Of a stretch of DNA of 44,844 bases, positions 7,390-14,969 are shown piece by piece (within the stretch, counting starts at the first letter, position 1; each line of letters opens with the position of its first letter). A program made the position numbers and the translations under genes. The stretch comes from a virus. The notes below the pieces were generated by a model, which searched no databases, was not told the origin of the DNA, and was given only the letters and a program-made list of their open reading frames with translations. Where the stretch lies: IMG/VR virus record IMGVR_UViG_3300021957_000077, positions 1 through 44,844 of that record. One strand, given 5' to 3'.

Positions 7390-7416
7390 TTGAAGTATTG
7401 AAAATGGGGCTAGAAT
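7390..7416 (+). promoter_or_regulatory. Candidate rightward early promoter with flanking inverted repeat
   Basis: TTGAAG (7390-7395), 15 bases, then TAGAAT (7411-7416), upstream of the Cro-like gene. The half-sites GTTGAAG (7389-7395) and CTTTCAAC (7421-7428) form an inverted repeat around the promoter, a possible operator. The promoter diverges from the leftward one at 7332-7359, so one regulator could control both. Confidence 0.45.
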
Positions 7417-7443
7417 TTAGCTTTCAACTAAAAGGATAATAAT

Positions 7444-7602
7444 ATGTCTATGCAAGATACAATTCGCAGATCAGGAATAAAACAAAAGTTCTTGGCTGAT
7501 AAGTTCGGGGTCTCAGAGACGTTGATCTCAGCTCTGCTAAAGAATGAGGATGTTTTCAGAAGATTAGAAGCTTATGTTAAGCAAGTAGAGGAGTTAAGAT
7601 GA
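7444..7602 (+). CDS. 52-residue Cro/XRE-like DNA-binding protein
   Basis: A short HTH protein with GIKQKFLADKFGVSETLISA at residues 11-30: helix KQKFLADKF, turn GVS, recognition helix ETLISALL. AAGGAT precedes the ATG by about eight bases; a second ATG two codons in is possible. The gene lies directly downstream of the divergent early promoters and overlaps the next gene by ATGA. By position it is the likely early switch regulator. No partner CI-type repressor is seen. Confidence 0.7.
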   Translation: MSMQDTIRRSGIKQKFLADKFGVSETLISALLKNEDVFRRLEAYVKQVEELR

Positions 7603-7802
7603 AAAGGGGCACTAGAATCCTATCCGATGAGTTGGCTAAACCGGAAGACATTACGTTTCCTTGCTCCATGGTGGTAAGTGACTACAACAAAAAGAGCACT
7701 TTCTCAGGTCTACCTACCATAGTTAGGCATGACGGGAAGTATTGGATTGCCGAAGGTGGCAACGAATGGCTCTATGCAAAAGAAATTTTAGGAGTACATT
7801 AA
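7599..7802 (+). CDS. Hypothetical 67-residue protein
   Basis: A small protein with no recognised motif: a basic start (MKRGTRILSDELAKPEDI), then a beta-rich half (TIVRHDGKYWIAEGGNEW). It overlaps the Cro-like gene by four bases and ends two bases before the primase-helicase start, so the three genes are one transcription unit. GAGGAG lies upstream. Function unknown. Confidence 0.6.
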   Translation: MKRGTRILSDELAKPEDITFPCSMVVSDYNKKSTFSGLPTIVRHDGKYWIAEGGNEWLYAKEILGVH

Positions 7803-7803
7803 T

Positions 7804-10275
7804 ATGAAGCATGATTTTGAACAAGCGGAGAGATTCATAGAAGCGATCAAGGGCTCTCATCAAGTAGAGAGTCACTTTTGCTCGTTCGCTGAAAAGAAAA
7901 AAGTAGGCCGAGTGCATGAGTGGGATGATACGCTAGAGAACATGAAGGATAACATCTCTAAAGTTAATAAAGCCGGCGGCACACAGTCGCTATACTTCGG
8001 CATCAATGACCTAGCAGAAGGGCAGACTAAGCTAAAGGCTGACAACATAGGTAAAATAAATGCACTATGGATCGACATAGATGATATGAGACCTGAGCTC
8101 CCTGAGTTCCCAATCGAACCTAGTATAATAGTTCGCTCTAGTGTCCATGGTAAGTGGCATGTCTACTGGCTAGTCGATGATTGTCCAGTCAACCAAGGCA
8201 AGCTCAATCAGACAAGGCTCATCCAGTTCTACGGCTCCGATCCGTCACCTAAAGATATCAGTAGAGTCATGAGACTCCCCGGAACCATCCATAACGGTGG
8301 TGATCCTGTGCTCTGTACGTTGCTTAAGTGTGATAAGAGTATTAGGTATTCTCTCCAAGAGATCATAGACGCTCATCCAGTGGCCGACTTAGTTGCCTCA
8401 GATGACCACGGACTTAGGACCGTAGAAACCCATGATGACTTGGACGAATATTACGAGTGGGCCATGGTCATCTCCAAAGATGTCGAAGAGGGTATCAGAC
8501 ATAAGACAGCTCAACGAGTGGCTAACGAAGGAAAAGCCCTATCCGCCTCGGAGAATGAGGTCTACACAGTGACCCAAGCGGCCTGTGAGCAAATGGGTAT
8601 CGCTGATCGTCAGAATGGTAAGGAGGCCGAGCTTCTAACAAAGTGGGCCTTTGCTAATCTTACTGATAAATGGAAGCCTTCTCTCGTGGCCGTAGGTCTT
8701 AAAGTTAAAACTAAGGCTCTCATCAAACTCATATCTGACCGTAGGGACAAGAATGATATCTTTGAGAACGGGGCGTTCATGGGCCAAGTCACAGAGGCTC
8801 AGTTCAATATGATATCCGAGGCAGCCAAAGATCACCTTAATATCAATAAAGGTGACATGCGTAAAATGAGGAAAGAGGAGAAACTTAAGATCCAAAACGC
8901 CAAGAACAGGAGAGAGAAGAGTAAGGCCATAGAGAACGGTGGCTTTGTTGCTGACTCTTATGGGGCTTATGATGATATAGCTGAGGAGTACCGTAGGCTT
9001 AATTACTTAAGATACTATAGAGAGGAATGGTTCACTTACGAGGATGGATCTTATAGAGCCACACCGACCGAAGAGTTCAAAGCGTTCCTTCGCCGATGGT
9101 TAGTAGAGAGAGTTATGGTCATTAATGATCAAGGCTTCCCTGAGAAGTTCCAAGCCAACACTAACGCTATTCTACAGATCGAAGCGTCTCTTCGGTCCCT
9201 GTGCTTAGTTAGGTCGGACGTAGATCTACCATGCTGGATAGGAGCTAACGAAAAAGATACCATAATCAATTTCAAGAATGGGCTCCTCAGACTTGAGTCA
9301 AGAGAGCTTATTAAGCACACCCATAAGTTCTTCTCAGTCGCTCAACTCTCCTTTGATTACGACCCAGAGGCCAAAGCTCCCACGTTCGAGCAGTCTATGA
9401 TGCAATGGTTCCCCAACGATAATGAGTCCATTATCCTAACCCAGAAGATTATGGGCTACCTTATCAGCTCTGACACGTCACGCCAGAAGTTGTTTATGTT
9501 TATAGGCGGCTCTCGCACAGGCAAGTCAACCCTGACTAATGTCATCCAGCGATTAGTCCCAGAAGCTAGATCAACGTCCCTATCCTCACTTGGCGGTGAA
9601 TTCGGACTGGAACCTCTAGTTCATGCACAACTCGCTATCATAGGAGATGCTCACCTCGGCAACACTGATCGGGTAAGAGTCTTATCTGTTCTTAAGAATA
9701 CATCAGGGGAAGATACCCAGCCCGTCAATAGAAAAAACAAAGCTATCCTAGATGTTAAGATCAAAGCAAGGATCCTTATGGCAACCAATGAGATCCACGG
9801 CTTCGTAGATCCATCAGGAGCCCTAGCTAAACGGACTGTCCCCGTTTGCTTTGACCATTCTTTCTACGGCAAAGAGTCGTTTGACCTACAAGAGCGATTG
9901 CAAGCTGAACTCTCAGGTATATGCGTTTGGGCCCTCAAAGGATTAGATAAGCTAACTAAAGGCGGAGTCTTTGATCTACCTGACAAGTCTAAAGCCGTCG
10001 TGTCTTCAATGCAAGACATAAGCTCACCCATAACTTCCTTCTATAGAGACTGTGTGACCGTAGATGAAAAAAGCCACGTGACCCCTAAAGATATGTACCT
10101 TGCTTATGATGGGTGGACAGCGGCAGCCGGAGAAACTAGAGTCTCAAAGAATAAGTTTGAGGACATCTTTTGCAACCTAAATGGCGATAGGATTAAACCT
10201 ACGAGACCGATGACTTCTAAAGGAAGGGCTAAATCGGCGTATTGGGGGTTCAAATTGGTGGCCGTAGATGGCTGA
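7804..10275 (+). CDS. Primase-helicase: AEP-type primase plus D5/SF3 helicase
   Basis: 823 residues. The N-terminal part contains NALWIDIDD (acidic residues 91-94), RSSVHGKWHVYWLVDD and DISRVMRLPGTIHNGG, the three conserved blocks of archaeo-eukaryotic primases of phage and plasmid type. A linker rich in Lys/Arg/Glu follows (about 350-380). The C-terminal part has the D5_N region, Walker A GGSRTGKST near residue 570, Walker B LAIIGDAH, and an SF3 box RILMATNEIHGFVDPSGAL with the sensor Asn. It should both prime and unwind DNA for polymerase A. The candidate origin follows the gene immediately. Confidence 0.92.
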   Translation: MKHDFEQAERFIEAIKGSHQVESHFCSFAEKKKVGRVHEWDDTLENMKDNISKVNKAGGTQSLYFGINDLAEGQTKLKADNIGKINALWIDIDDMRPELPEFPIEPSIIVRSSVHGKWHVYWLVDDCPVNQGKLNQTRLIQFYGSDPSPKDISRVMRLPGTIHNGGDPVLCTLLKCDKSIRYSLQEIIDAHPVADLVASDDHGLRTVETHDDLDEYYEWAMVISKDVEEGIRHKTAQRVANEGKALSASENEVYTVTQAACEQMGIADRQNGKEAELLTKWAFANLTDKWKPSLVAVGLKVKTKALIKLISDRRDKNDIFENGAFMGQVTEAQFNMISEAAKDHLNINKGDMRKMRKEEKLKIQNAKNRREKSKAIENGGFVADSYGAYDDIAEEYRRLNYLRYYREEWFTYEDGSYRATPTEEFKAFLRRWLVERVMVINDQGFPEKFQANTNAILQIEASLRSLCLVRSDVDLPCWIGANEKDTIINFKNGLLRLESRELIKHTHKFFSVAQLSFDYDPEAKAPTFEQSMMQWFPNDNESIILTQKIMGYLISSDTSRQKLFMFIGGSRTGKSTLTNVIQRLVPEARSTSLSSLGGEFGLEPLVHAQLAIIGDAHLGNTDRVRVLSVLKNTSGEDTQPVNRKNKAILDVKIKARILMATNEIHGFVDPSGALAKRTVPVCFDHSFYGKESFDLQERLQAELSGICVWALKGLDKLTKGGVFDLPDKSKAVVSSMQDISSPITSFYRDCVTVDEKSHVTPKDMYLAYDGWTAAAGETRVSKNKFEDIFCNLNGDRIKPTRPMTSKGRAKSAYWGFKLVAVDG

Positions 10276-10357
10276 ATCTGGTTGTTTTCTGGCGGCGTCG
10301 TGGTTGTTTTTTCGCAAATCTGGTTGTTTTCTGGCGGCGTCGTGGTTGTTTTTTTCG
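10275..10357 (+). repeat. 42-bp tandem direct repeat (two copies)
   Basis: 10275-10314 and 10317-10357 are near-identical; each contains two TGGTTGTTTT boxes separated by a GC-rich CTGGCGGCGTCG. They begin at the stop codon of the primase-helicase gene. The copies differ mainly in the length of the final T run (six against seven). Confidence 0.85.
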
Positions 10358-10672
10358 GGTTTTGGCAGCGAAAAAGTGAGTTTTTTCATTTCACGTGAAT
10401 GTGAATTCACATTTCACGCTAAATCAATGGAAATTTTCAACCAGATCGGTGGAAAAAGTGTCACAAAAACAACCAGAAACAACCAGATCAGCCAAAAATG
10501 TGTCGCAAAAACAACCATAAAAAAAGTTAGATCGTTGATTTACAGATATTTACCAAAAAAAGGGCCGTTTTTAGCTATATCTATTATTTTGAAATGACTT
10601 TTATAAAATAGAAGTTTTTAAATTCATATACAAAGAGTAAGGTAAACGCAATTCACATTTCACATAAAATTA
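10275..10672. other. Candidate replication origin: iterons and AT-rich stretch
   Basis: This 400-bp stretch has no convincing gene. It holds four TGGTTGTTTT boxes on the plus strand (10279, 10301, 10321, 10343) and three reverse copies (10466, 10476 with one change, 10508). A palindrome TGTGAATTCACA lies near 10400, and a 14-bp repeat AATTCACATTTCAC occurs near 10404 and 10650. AT-rich DNA (10510-10680) separates these from the helicase gene. Iterons beside a primase-helicase gene and an AT-rich element are the usual layout of a phage origin. Operator sites are an alternative. Confidence 0.55.
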
Positions 10673-10680
10673 GGAAAATC

Positions 10681-11964
10681 ATGAAATTATACAAATATCA
10701 AAAAACAATCTTAGAAAAAGCAAAACCGATTTTAGATAAGTTCGGACTTGTTTATTTAGCTATGGCTCCTCGTACTGGGAAGACCCCTATCGCGTTGAGT
10801 CTGATAGCTCATATTCATGATAGCTCTAAAACGCCCGAGGATGCCTCTCTCTTCGTCTCGAAGAAGCGGGCGTGCCCTTCTATCAAAAAAGATATTACGT
10901 CGATGTTTGGAGCTAAATTTGGACAAATAGAGGTAATCAATTACGAGAGTCTCCACAAGATCCCCAAAAAGGAGTGGAAAACGATCATTTTAGACGAAGC
11001 TCACGCTTTAGGGACATATCCAAAGCCCACAAAAGTTCAAAAACAAGTAAATGCTCTGTTTGTGGCTAATCCTGAAGCCAAAGCTGTTCTTTTGAGTGGT
11101 ACTCCTCAGATCGAGAGCACATCTCAAATGTTTCATCAAATGAGAATAACGAATAAATTTTGGACTGAGTATAAGAATTTTTACGCATGGTTTAAGGTGT
11201 TCGGGATACCCAATCAGATCAAAGTACGATCACGATATGTAAATGTCTACAATGAGACTAAACCGGACCTAGTTCAAGACCATATTAAGGAAGTTTTTAT
11301 TCCTTTTACGCAAGCTGAGGCAGACTTTGAAGTATCTAGTACATTAAGGCCCATCTATTTAGAAAATAAACCTTTAGTTCAATGGATTAAGCATTTTACT
11401 AATACAAGTGTTCATGAGTTTGAAGGTTTTACAGTAATGGCGGACGGCGCGGCCAGTGTCTTATCAAAGAGCCTCCAAAGTTGCGGCGGAACGATCATTG
11501 ATGATCAAGAAAAGGGTCAAAGATTACCCGAATTATTAAACCCTGATACTAAAACAAACTATATAAAATCAGAGCTTAATAAATACGATAAAGTGTGCGT
11601 ATTTACTAATTTCATAGGTGAAAGAAACTTTATTATTGATCGTTTAGGTAAAGAAAAATGTACTACTGATATGGACGCTTTTAAATTAGATGATACTCGT
11701 TATTTTGTGGGATCTTTAACCTCATTTTGCGAGGGTTTTGATCTATCTAGAGTTAATAATTTAGCAGTATGTATTTATAGTTTATCGTGGAGCGGTCGAG
11801 TTGTAGCACAAGCTATAGAGAGGCAAAACAATAAGCTCAGAAAAGATCCAATAGATATTTATGTGCCTATTATCAAAGACACGCCGGAGGTTGATTTATT
11901 TAAGCGTGTTGGGATTGAAAAGAGAAACTTTAATGCGTCCTTTTTTAGGGACATAAAGCGGTGA
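10681..11964 (+). CDS. SNF2-type SF2 helicase
   Basis: 427 residues. Walker A MAPRTGKT at 28-35, DEAH at 105-108 (TIILDEAHALG), motif III LLSGTP near 140, motif IV VCVFTNFIGERNF near 310, and motif VI VVAQAIERQNNK near 385. This is a compact SNF2/RAD54-like translocase of the kind found beside VRR-NUC and polymerase A in phage replication modules. TTAGGA precedes the ATG. The gene is more AT-rich than its neighbours and has no CCGTAG words, which suggests a different history from the primase gene. Confidence 0.88.
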   Translation: MKLYKYQKTILEKAKPILDKFGLVYLAMAPRTGKTPIALSLIAHIHDSSKTPEDASLFVSKKRACPSIKKDITSMFGAKFGQIEVINYESLHKIPKKEWKTIILDEAHALGTYPKPTKVQKQVNALFVANPEAKAVLLSGTPQIESTSQMFHQMRITNKFWTEYKNFYAWFKVFGIPNQIKVRSRYVNVYNETKPDLVQDHIKEVFIPFTQAEADFEVSSTLRPIYLENKPLVQWIKHFTNTSVHEFEGFTVMADGAASVLSKSLQSCGGTIIDDQEKGQRLPELLNPDTKTNYIKSELNKYDKVCVFTNFIGERNFIIDRLGKEKCTTDMDAFKLDDTRYFVGSLTSFCEGFDLSRVNNLAVCIYSLSWSGRVVAQAIERQNNKLRKDPIDIYVPIIKDTPEVDLFKRVGIEKRNFNASFFRDIKR

Positions 11965-11974
11965 GATTAAAACC

Positions 11975-12002
11975 TTGACACGTCTTAACCTCACCATATA
12001 AT
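11975..12002 (+). promoter_or_regulatory. Strong sigma70-like promoter
   Basis: TTGACA (11975-11980), 16 bases, TATAAT (11997-12002): both hexamers are perfect consensus. It lies in the gap after the helicase gene and before the AP2-domain gene, with a leader of about 30 bases containing GGAGAT. Confidence 0.8.
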
Positions 12003-12037
12003 GTCATCTTCTAACAATCCATTATGGAGATAATATT

Positions 12038-12277
12038 ATGACTAATTCAATTAGTTCAACAAGCCCTTTACCTAAAGGCGTACAATACGAGGTCAACAAC
12101 GCTACTAATCCTTTTAGGGTTCGCATATTTATTAGCGGTAAATACATGTCCTTAGGTAGTTTTCCTACGCTAGAAGAGGCTTCGCAAGCTTATCAGGACG
12201 CGGCGGTTTTACGCCAAGGCGTGAAAGATAAAATGCGCAAAGAAAAGCTTTTAGAACGATTGGCTCTCATAAACTGA
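12038..12277 (+). CDS. AP2-domain DNA-binding protein
   Basis: 79 residues. KGVQYEVNNATNPFRVRIFI, then GKYMSLGSFPTLEEASQAYQDAA: three strands with the conserved Arg/Tyr positions and LGxFxTxEEAxxAY helix of AP2 domains. In phages this domain is usually fused to an HNH nuclease; here it stands alone with a basic tail. It is the first gene after a consensus promoter and just upstream of VRR-NUC. It may regulate transcription or direct the nuclease to DNA. Confidence 0.75.
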   Translation: MTNSISSTSPLPKGVQYEVNNATNPFRVRIFISGKYMSLGSFPTLEEASQAYQDAAVLRQGVKDKMRKEKLLERLALIN

Positions 12278-12281
12278 CTAT

Positions 12282-12557
12282 GTGCAATCAGAAAAAACAA
12301 TACAAGCGGCAATCAGGAAGTATCTAAAGAGTATCGGAGCTCACGTTATCAACACGACTGTTGTGAGTCCATCAGGGACCGCTGATTTAATCTGCTGTTA
12401 TCAATCAAAGTTTTATGCTATAGAATGCAAAACAAAAAAAGGCTCAGAGTCTGAGCTCCAAGCCTACCAAAGAAAACAAGTGATAAAAGCGGGCGGCCAG
12501 TCAATAGTCGCTCGCGGTGTAGATGATGTTAAAGCTTTATTTACTCACAAAGTTTAA
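12282..12557 (+). CDS. VRR-NUC nuclease
   Basis: 91 residues, GTG start at 12282 four bases after the AP2 stop; no clear ribosome-binding site, so coupling is likely. The nuclease core is GTADLICCYQSKFYAIECK with the PDDEXK-type Asp and ExK, followed by a Gln-containing helix (AYQRKQ). Standalone VRR-NUC proteins accompany SNF2 helicases in phages and cut branched DNA such as flaps or Holliday structures. The 3' end overlaps the convergent minus-strand gene by 21 bases. Confidence 0.85.
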   Translation: MQSEKTIQAAIRKYLKSIGAHVINTTVVSPSGTADLICCYQSKFYAIECKTKKGSESELQAYQRKQVIKAGGQSIVARGVDDVKALFTHKV

Positions 12558-12728
12558 CCCTTGCAGCACTTTAGTTAAAGAGCGTTGGCACCCTGAGCGC
12601 GTTTTAAACCGCTTGTTTGAGTATAATCGCCCATAGTATGACCACGCTCTCAATTCAATCTCAAAAGTATAATCAAACTCATGTTTTAAGATCGTGGTTT
12701 TTATAGATTGATCATTGTTACCTTTCAT
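12537..12728 (-). CDS. Hypothetical 63-residue protein
   Basis: Last gene of the leftward microprotein operon. Composition is basic and aromatic (WSYYGRLYSNKRFKTRSG). It overlaps its upstream neighbour by one base and the end of the VRR-NUC gene on the other strand by 21 bases. No known motif; the basic C-terminal half could bind nucleic acid. Confidence 0.5.
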   Translation of the reverse strand: MKGNNDQSIKTTILKHEFDYTFEIELRAWSYYGRLYSNKRFKTRSGCQRSLTKVLQGLNFVSK

Positions 12729-12913
12729 TAATTTAACTCCTCTATTGAGCGGCTAATGTCCTTATAGCTCTCGTATTCAGATTGTATTACCCTGCCCTCA
12801 TCTAGAAACTTATTCTCCATGAAGTCTATATATTCTAGGAGCAAGTCTTTCTCTTTTTGTAATTGTATGTATTCAGGCCAATCAACTATACTACTGCTAA
12901 TTTTATACCTCAT
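12728..12913 (-). CDS. Hypothetical 61-residue helical protein
   Basis: Predicted helical with a possible coil (YIQLQKEKDLLLEYIDFMEN). Its ATG overlaps the 3' end of the 55-residue gene upstream. GGAGAGG lies about ten bases before the ATG. No recognised family. Confidence 0.5.
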   Translation of the reverse strand: MRYKISSSIVDWPEYIQLQKEKDLLLEYIDFMENKFLDEGRVIQSEYESYKDISRSIEELN

Positions 12914-13070
12914 CTTTTTTAAATCCTCTCCAATAGTTCAGGGATAGCTCAGTGGATGTTAGTATGGCCTTTTGGCCTATTTCATTGGTACATATAAAAA
13001 ACTTACTGTCGGGAAAATCCCTTTTACAATAATCTAGGTCCGTTTGTATTCTGTCTTCGCTTGTATTCAT
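12903..13070 (-). CDS. Hypothetical 55-residue protein
   Basis: An unlisted short gene. AGGAG stands eight bases before the ATG, and start and stop overlap both neighbours (TAATG upstream; 11-bp overlap downstream). The protein reads MNTSEDRIQTDLDYCKRDF and ends FKKDEV. No motif recognised. The tight overlaps support it as real. Confidence 0.55.
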   Translation of the reverse strand: MNTSEDRIQTDLDYCKRDFPDSKFFICTNEIGQKAILTSTELSLNYWRGFKKDEV

Positions 13071-13150
13071 TAGTTTAACTCCTGTTTAACAATATTATAC
13101 ACCTCGCACCCAATGACTGCGAGTAGTAGTATAAGTCCGGTGATAATCAT
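13070..13150 (-). CDS. 26-residue membrane microprotein
   Basis: Start ATG follows AGGAGG by seven bases, the strongest ribosome-binding site in this operon. The peptide MIITGLILLLAVIGCEVY has a single hydrophobic segment, and AVIGC resembles a lipobox, so it could be an inner-membrane or lipidated peptide. Both ends overlap neighbours (ATGA and TAATG). Function unknown; such peptides may alter membrane proteins or exclude superinfecting phage. Confidence 0.5.
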   Translation of the reverse strand: MIITGLILLLAVIGCEVYNIVKQELN

Positions 13151-13479
13151 GCGTTTACCTCCTGATACTCTTCAAAGATCTCCTCTACGGCCTCGTATGC
13201 AAGCTCTTGATAATAAACATACTGGCCGGCTTGTATCATTTTATGGTAGTCCGCCTCTCCTGAGTTATCCCATAAACCCTCATCTACGGCCCTCTCAATA
13301 TATTCCCAATTATCTACGGCCCACTTGCGTATGTCATAATAATAAATGTCAATCATGCCATCTATGATCTCATGCAATCGCCCATCATAGTCTAGAGCGT
13401 CTACTAGCTCGTGTTGATCGCTATACTCACTTAAGTCTAGTCTTTTGTCTTCTATTGCTTCTAATATTTGATCTTTCAT
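13147..13479 (-). CDS. Acidic 110-residue protein, possible DNA mimic
   Basis: About one-third of residues are Asp or Glu, spread along the chain, with few Lys/Arg and many Tyr. The N-terminal part (RLDLSEYSDQHELVDALD) is related to that of the next gene upstream (IDLAEYSDANEVIHEIDR), so the two are probably paralogues. Strongly acidic early proteins often mimic DNA and block restriction or RecBCD-type enzymes; this is an inference from composition only. GAGGT precedes the ATG. A GGCCC/GGGCT hairpin lies between the two genes. Confidence 0.6.
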   Translation of the reverse strand: MKDQILEAIEDKRLDLSEYSDQHELVDALDYDGRLHEIIDGMIDIYYYDIRKWAVDNWEYIERAVDEGLWDNSGEADYHKMIQAGQYVYYQELAYEAVEEIFEEYQEVNA

Positions 13480-13531
13480 GTTATTACCTCTGTTAAGTTT
13501 AAAAGTTTAGCCCTTGTGGGCCGTTGTGTTA

Positions 13532-13699
13532 TTAGTCTAAAAGTTCTTCAATCGTTTCATAAAAAGAGTCGAGCTCCTCTTCGCTCTCAAAATAGCTCAT
13601 GTTGCCTAGTCTATCAATCTCATGAATGACCTCATTAGCGTCGCTGTATTCAGCTAAGTCTATTGAGCATGAGTTTAATATTGTTTTGACGTTGGTCAT
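13532..13699 (-). CDS. 55-residue acidic protein, paralogue of the downstream gene
   Basis: Unlisted short gene and the first of the operon driven from 13727-13754. MTNVKTILNSCSIDLAEYSD, then a very acidic tail (ESEEEL, ETIEELLD). It aligns with residues about 10-40 of the 110-residue protein. GAGGT stands six bases before the ATG. Possible DNA-mimic or inhibitor; not proven by sequence. Confidence 0.6.
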   Translation of the reverse strand: MTNVKTILNSCSIDLAEYSDANEVIHEIDRLGNMSYFESEEELDSFYETIEELLD

Positions 13700-13726
13700 T
13701 TGTTACCTCTTAGTTAAGTTCTTAGG

Positions 13727-13754
13727 ATTATAACAAGAGCCCCAAAGAAGTCAA
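13727..13754 (-). promoter_or_regulatory. Leftward promoter of the microprotein operon
   Basis: Minus strand TTGACT (13749-13754), 16 bases, TATAAT (13727-13732). The downstream leader nearly repeats that of the promoter at 7332-7359. It is divergent from the late promoter candidate at 13784-13811. Confidence 0.75.
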
Positions 13755-13783
13755 GAGAAAACTTTAAAGAAAACTAAAGATAA

Positions 13784-13811
13784 TTGAAGAATGCACATAA
13801 GCCCATATAAT
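13784..13811 (+). promoter_or_regulatory. Candidate promoter for terminase genes, near-leaderless
   Basis: TTGAAG (13784-13789), 16 bases, TATAAT (13806-13811). The ATG of the terminase small subunit is only ten bases after the TATAAT, so the transcript would begin almost at the start codon. No ribosome-binding site is visible. Confidence 0.5.
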
Positions 13812-13821
13812 TACTAGTGTT

Positions 13822-14313
13822 ATGACTGAAAATAAACTTGACTCACTTGAGACAGCTCGCGCTCCTGTACCTAAAGACAAGGAAAGCTCAGACGGCCGCC
13901 AGCTATTAGTTGAAGGTATGTTGCTCAAAGGCGCAACGTACACCGAAATAGAGCAAAAGTTGAGAGTATCGACAAAGACTATCGCTAAAGTCTCAAAGAA
14001 TCTCATTCGCCGCAACGCCGCTTCAGAGGAAAGTGTACGCGAGATACTCAAGACAAGAATGCTCGCAGTAGCTAGCAAGAGTTTAAGCAAGCTGTCTACG
14101 GCCGTCGATAGCGAAGATGACGCAAAGGCCCTTCAAAGCATCTTCAACAGCACCTACGACCGCGCAGTAGGCAAAGGCCAAGACAACGGTCAAGCTCAAG
14201 CTATAACGGTCAGCATAGCAAATGCTTTTGCCAGCCCACTGGCTACAGCCACTCAAGTCACCGAAGAGGCTGAGGTGACTGTAGACGTCACAAGTGAGGC
14301 CAGTGATTCGTGA
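13822..14313 (+). CDS. Probable terminase small subunit
   Basis: 163 residues just before the HNH and terminase large subunit genes. Residues 38-58 (ATYTEIEQKLRVSTKTIAKV) form an HTH typical of small terminases that recognise the packaging site; a helical oligomerisation region follows (VREILKTRMLAVASKSL and an acidic helix). The C-terminal 40 residues are low-complexity Ala/Thr/Val/Glu. Identification rests on position, HTH and size; no family signature was checked. Confidence 0.65.
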   Translation: MTENKLDSLETARAPVPKDKESSDGRQLLVEGMLLKGATYTEIEQKLRVSTKTIAKVSKNLIRRNAASEESVREILKTRMLAVASKSLSKLSTAVDSEDDAKALQSIFNSTYDRAVGKGQDNGQAQAITVSIANAFASPLATATQVTEEAEVTVDVTSEASDS

Positions 14314-14520
14314 TGGGTATCTTGGGTGACTGTAGGCGTAAACCATTGAAAAACAATAGTTTAACCCAGGGGGAGGGGATGCCCCCCGGCGACCCCGAGA
14401 TAGGAACTGTAACTGGGACAGGTCAGCCGCAGATTTTTTGTAATTTTTAGAAACCAAAGCTATATGTAGAACGCCTACGGTCCCCCTAAGTTGGGGCCCC
14501 AAGCAGTCCATGGAGGACCA

Positions 14521-14916
14521 ATGATTAAATGCCCCGAGTGCACCAAAGATAAGCCAAGTACAGATTACCCCAACCGAGGCCCTATGGACCGTAGGAAGTT
14601 CTGTAAGCCCTGTAGGGCTAAGATCAGAGCAAGGCTCAGTCAGAGGGGCCGTAGTGACTCTAACAGGGTTAAGGTCAGGGCTCATAAGATTATGCACGGT
14701 TGTGACCATTGTGGGGAAAAGGATCCTGTGGTTCTCCAGTATCATCATCTCGGGGACAAGGAGAACGGGGTAGCTAGGATGGTCAGCACAGGCGCTGCGT
14801 GGCCTAAGATTCAATCTGAGATCGAGAAGTGTTTGGTCTTATGTTCGAATTGTCATATCCGTGAGCACGAGAGACTCGGGTACACCGGGGGCTATTATCA
14901 GCGCAAGGAGCACTAA
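14521..14916 (+). CDS. HNH endonuclease-like protein with N-terminal zinc ribbon
   Basis: 131 residues from the ATG at 14521, chosen because GGAGGA stands four to five bases before it; the frame is open 30 bases further upstream without such a site. The N-terminus CPECTKDKPSTDY and CKPC form a zinc ribbon. The C-terminal half has CDHCGEKDP, the LQYHHLG core with the catalytic His, and CSNCHIREHE, an HNH with structural zinc cysteines. HNH proteins beside terminase assist DNA cleavage in packaging in several cos phages. It could also be a homing nuclease. Confidence 0.8.
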   Translation: MIKCPECTKDKPSTDYPNRGPMDRRKFCKPCRAKIRARLSQRGRSDSNRVKVRAHKIMHGCDHCGEKDPVVLQYHHLGDKENGVARMVSTGAAWPKIQSEIEKCLVLCSNCHIREHERLGYTGGYYQRKEH

Positions 14917-14969
14917 AAATTGTCTCAAATAAAGATTAGCCAAAATATTTTCAGGACTACAATAACCCC

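Noticed and set aside
7332-7428. Lysogeny control region with CI and integrase
   Set aside because: A Cro-like protein and divergent promoters exist, but no repressor partner, integrase or attachment site was found.
10268-10597. Plus-strand open frame of 109 codons across the iteron region
   Set aside because: It reads through tandem DNA repeats, giving repeated GCFLAASWLFF units; no ribosome-binding site. I treat the region as non-coding.
13501-13531. GGCCC/GGGCT hairpin between the two acidic genes as a terminator
   Set aside because: Stem is only five pairs with a wobble and the T run is short and interrupted.
14083-14814. Long minus-strand open frame opposite terminase small subunit and HNH genes (243 codons)
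   Set aside because: It lies wholly antisense to genes with clear motifs, has no ribosome-binding site and its product is low-complexity in Ser/Leu/Cys.
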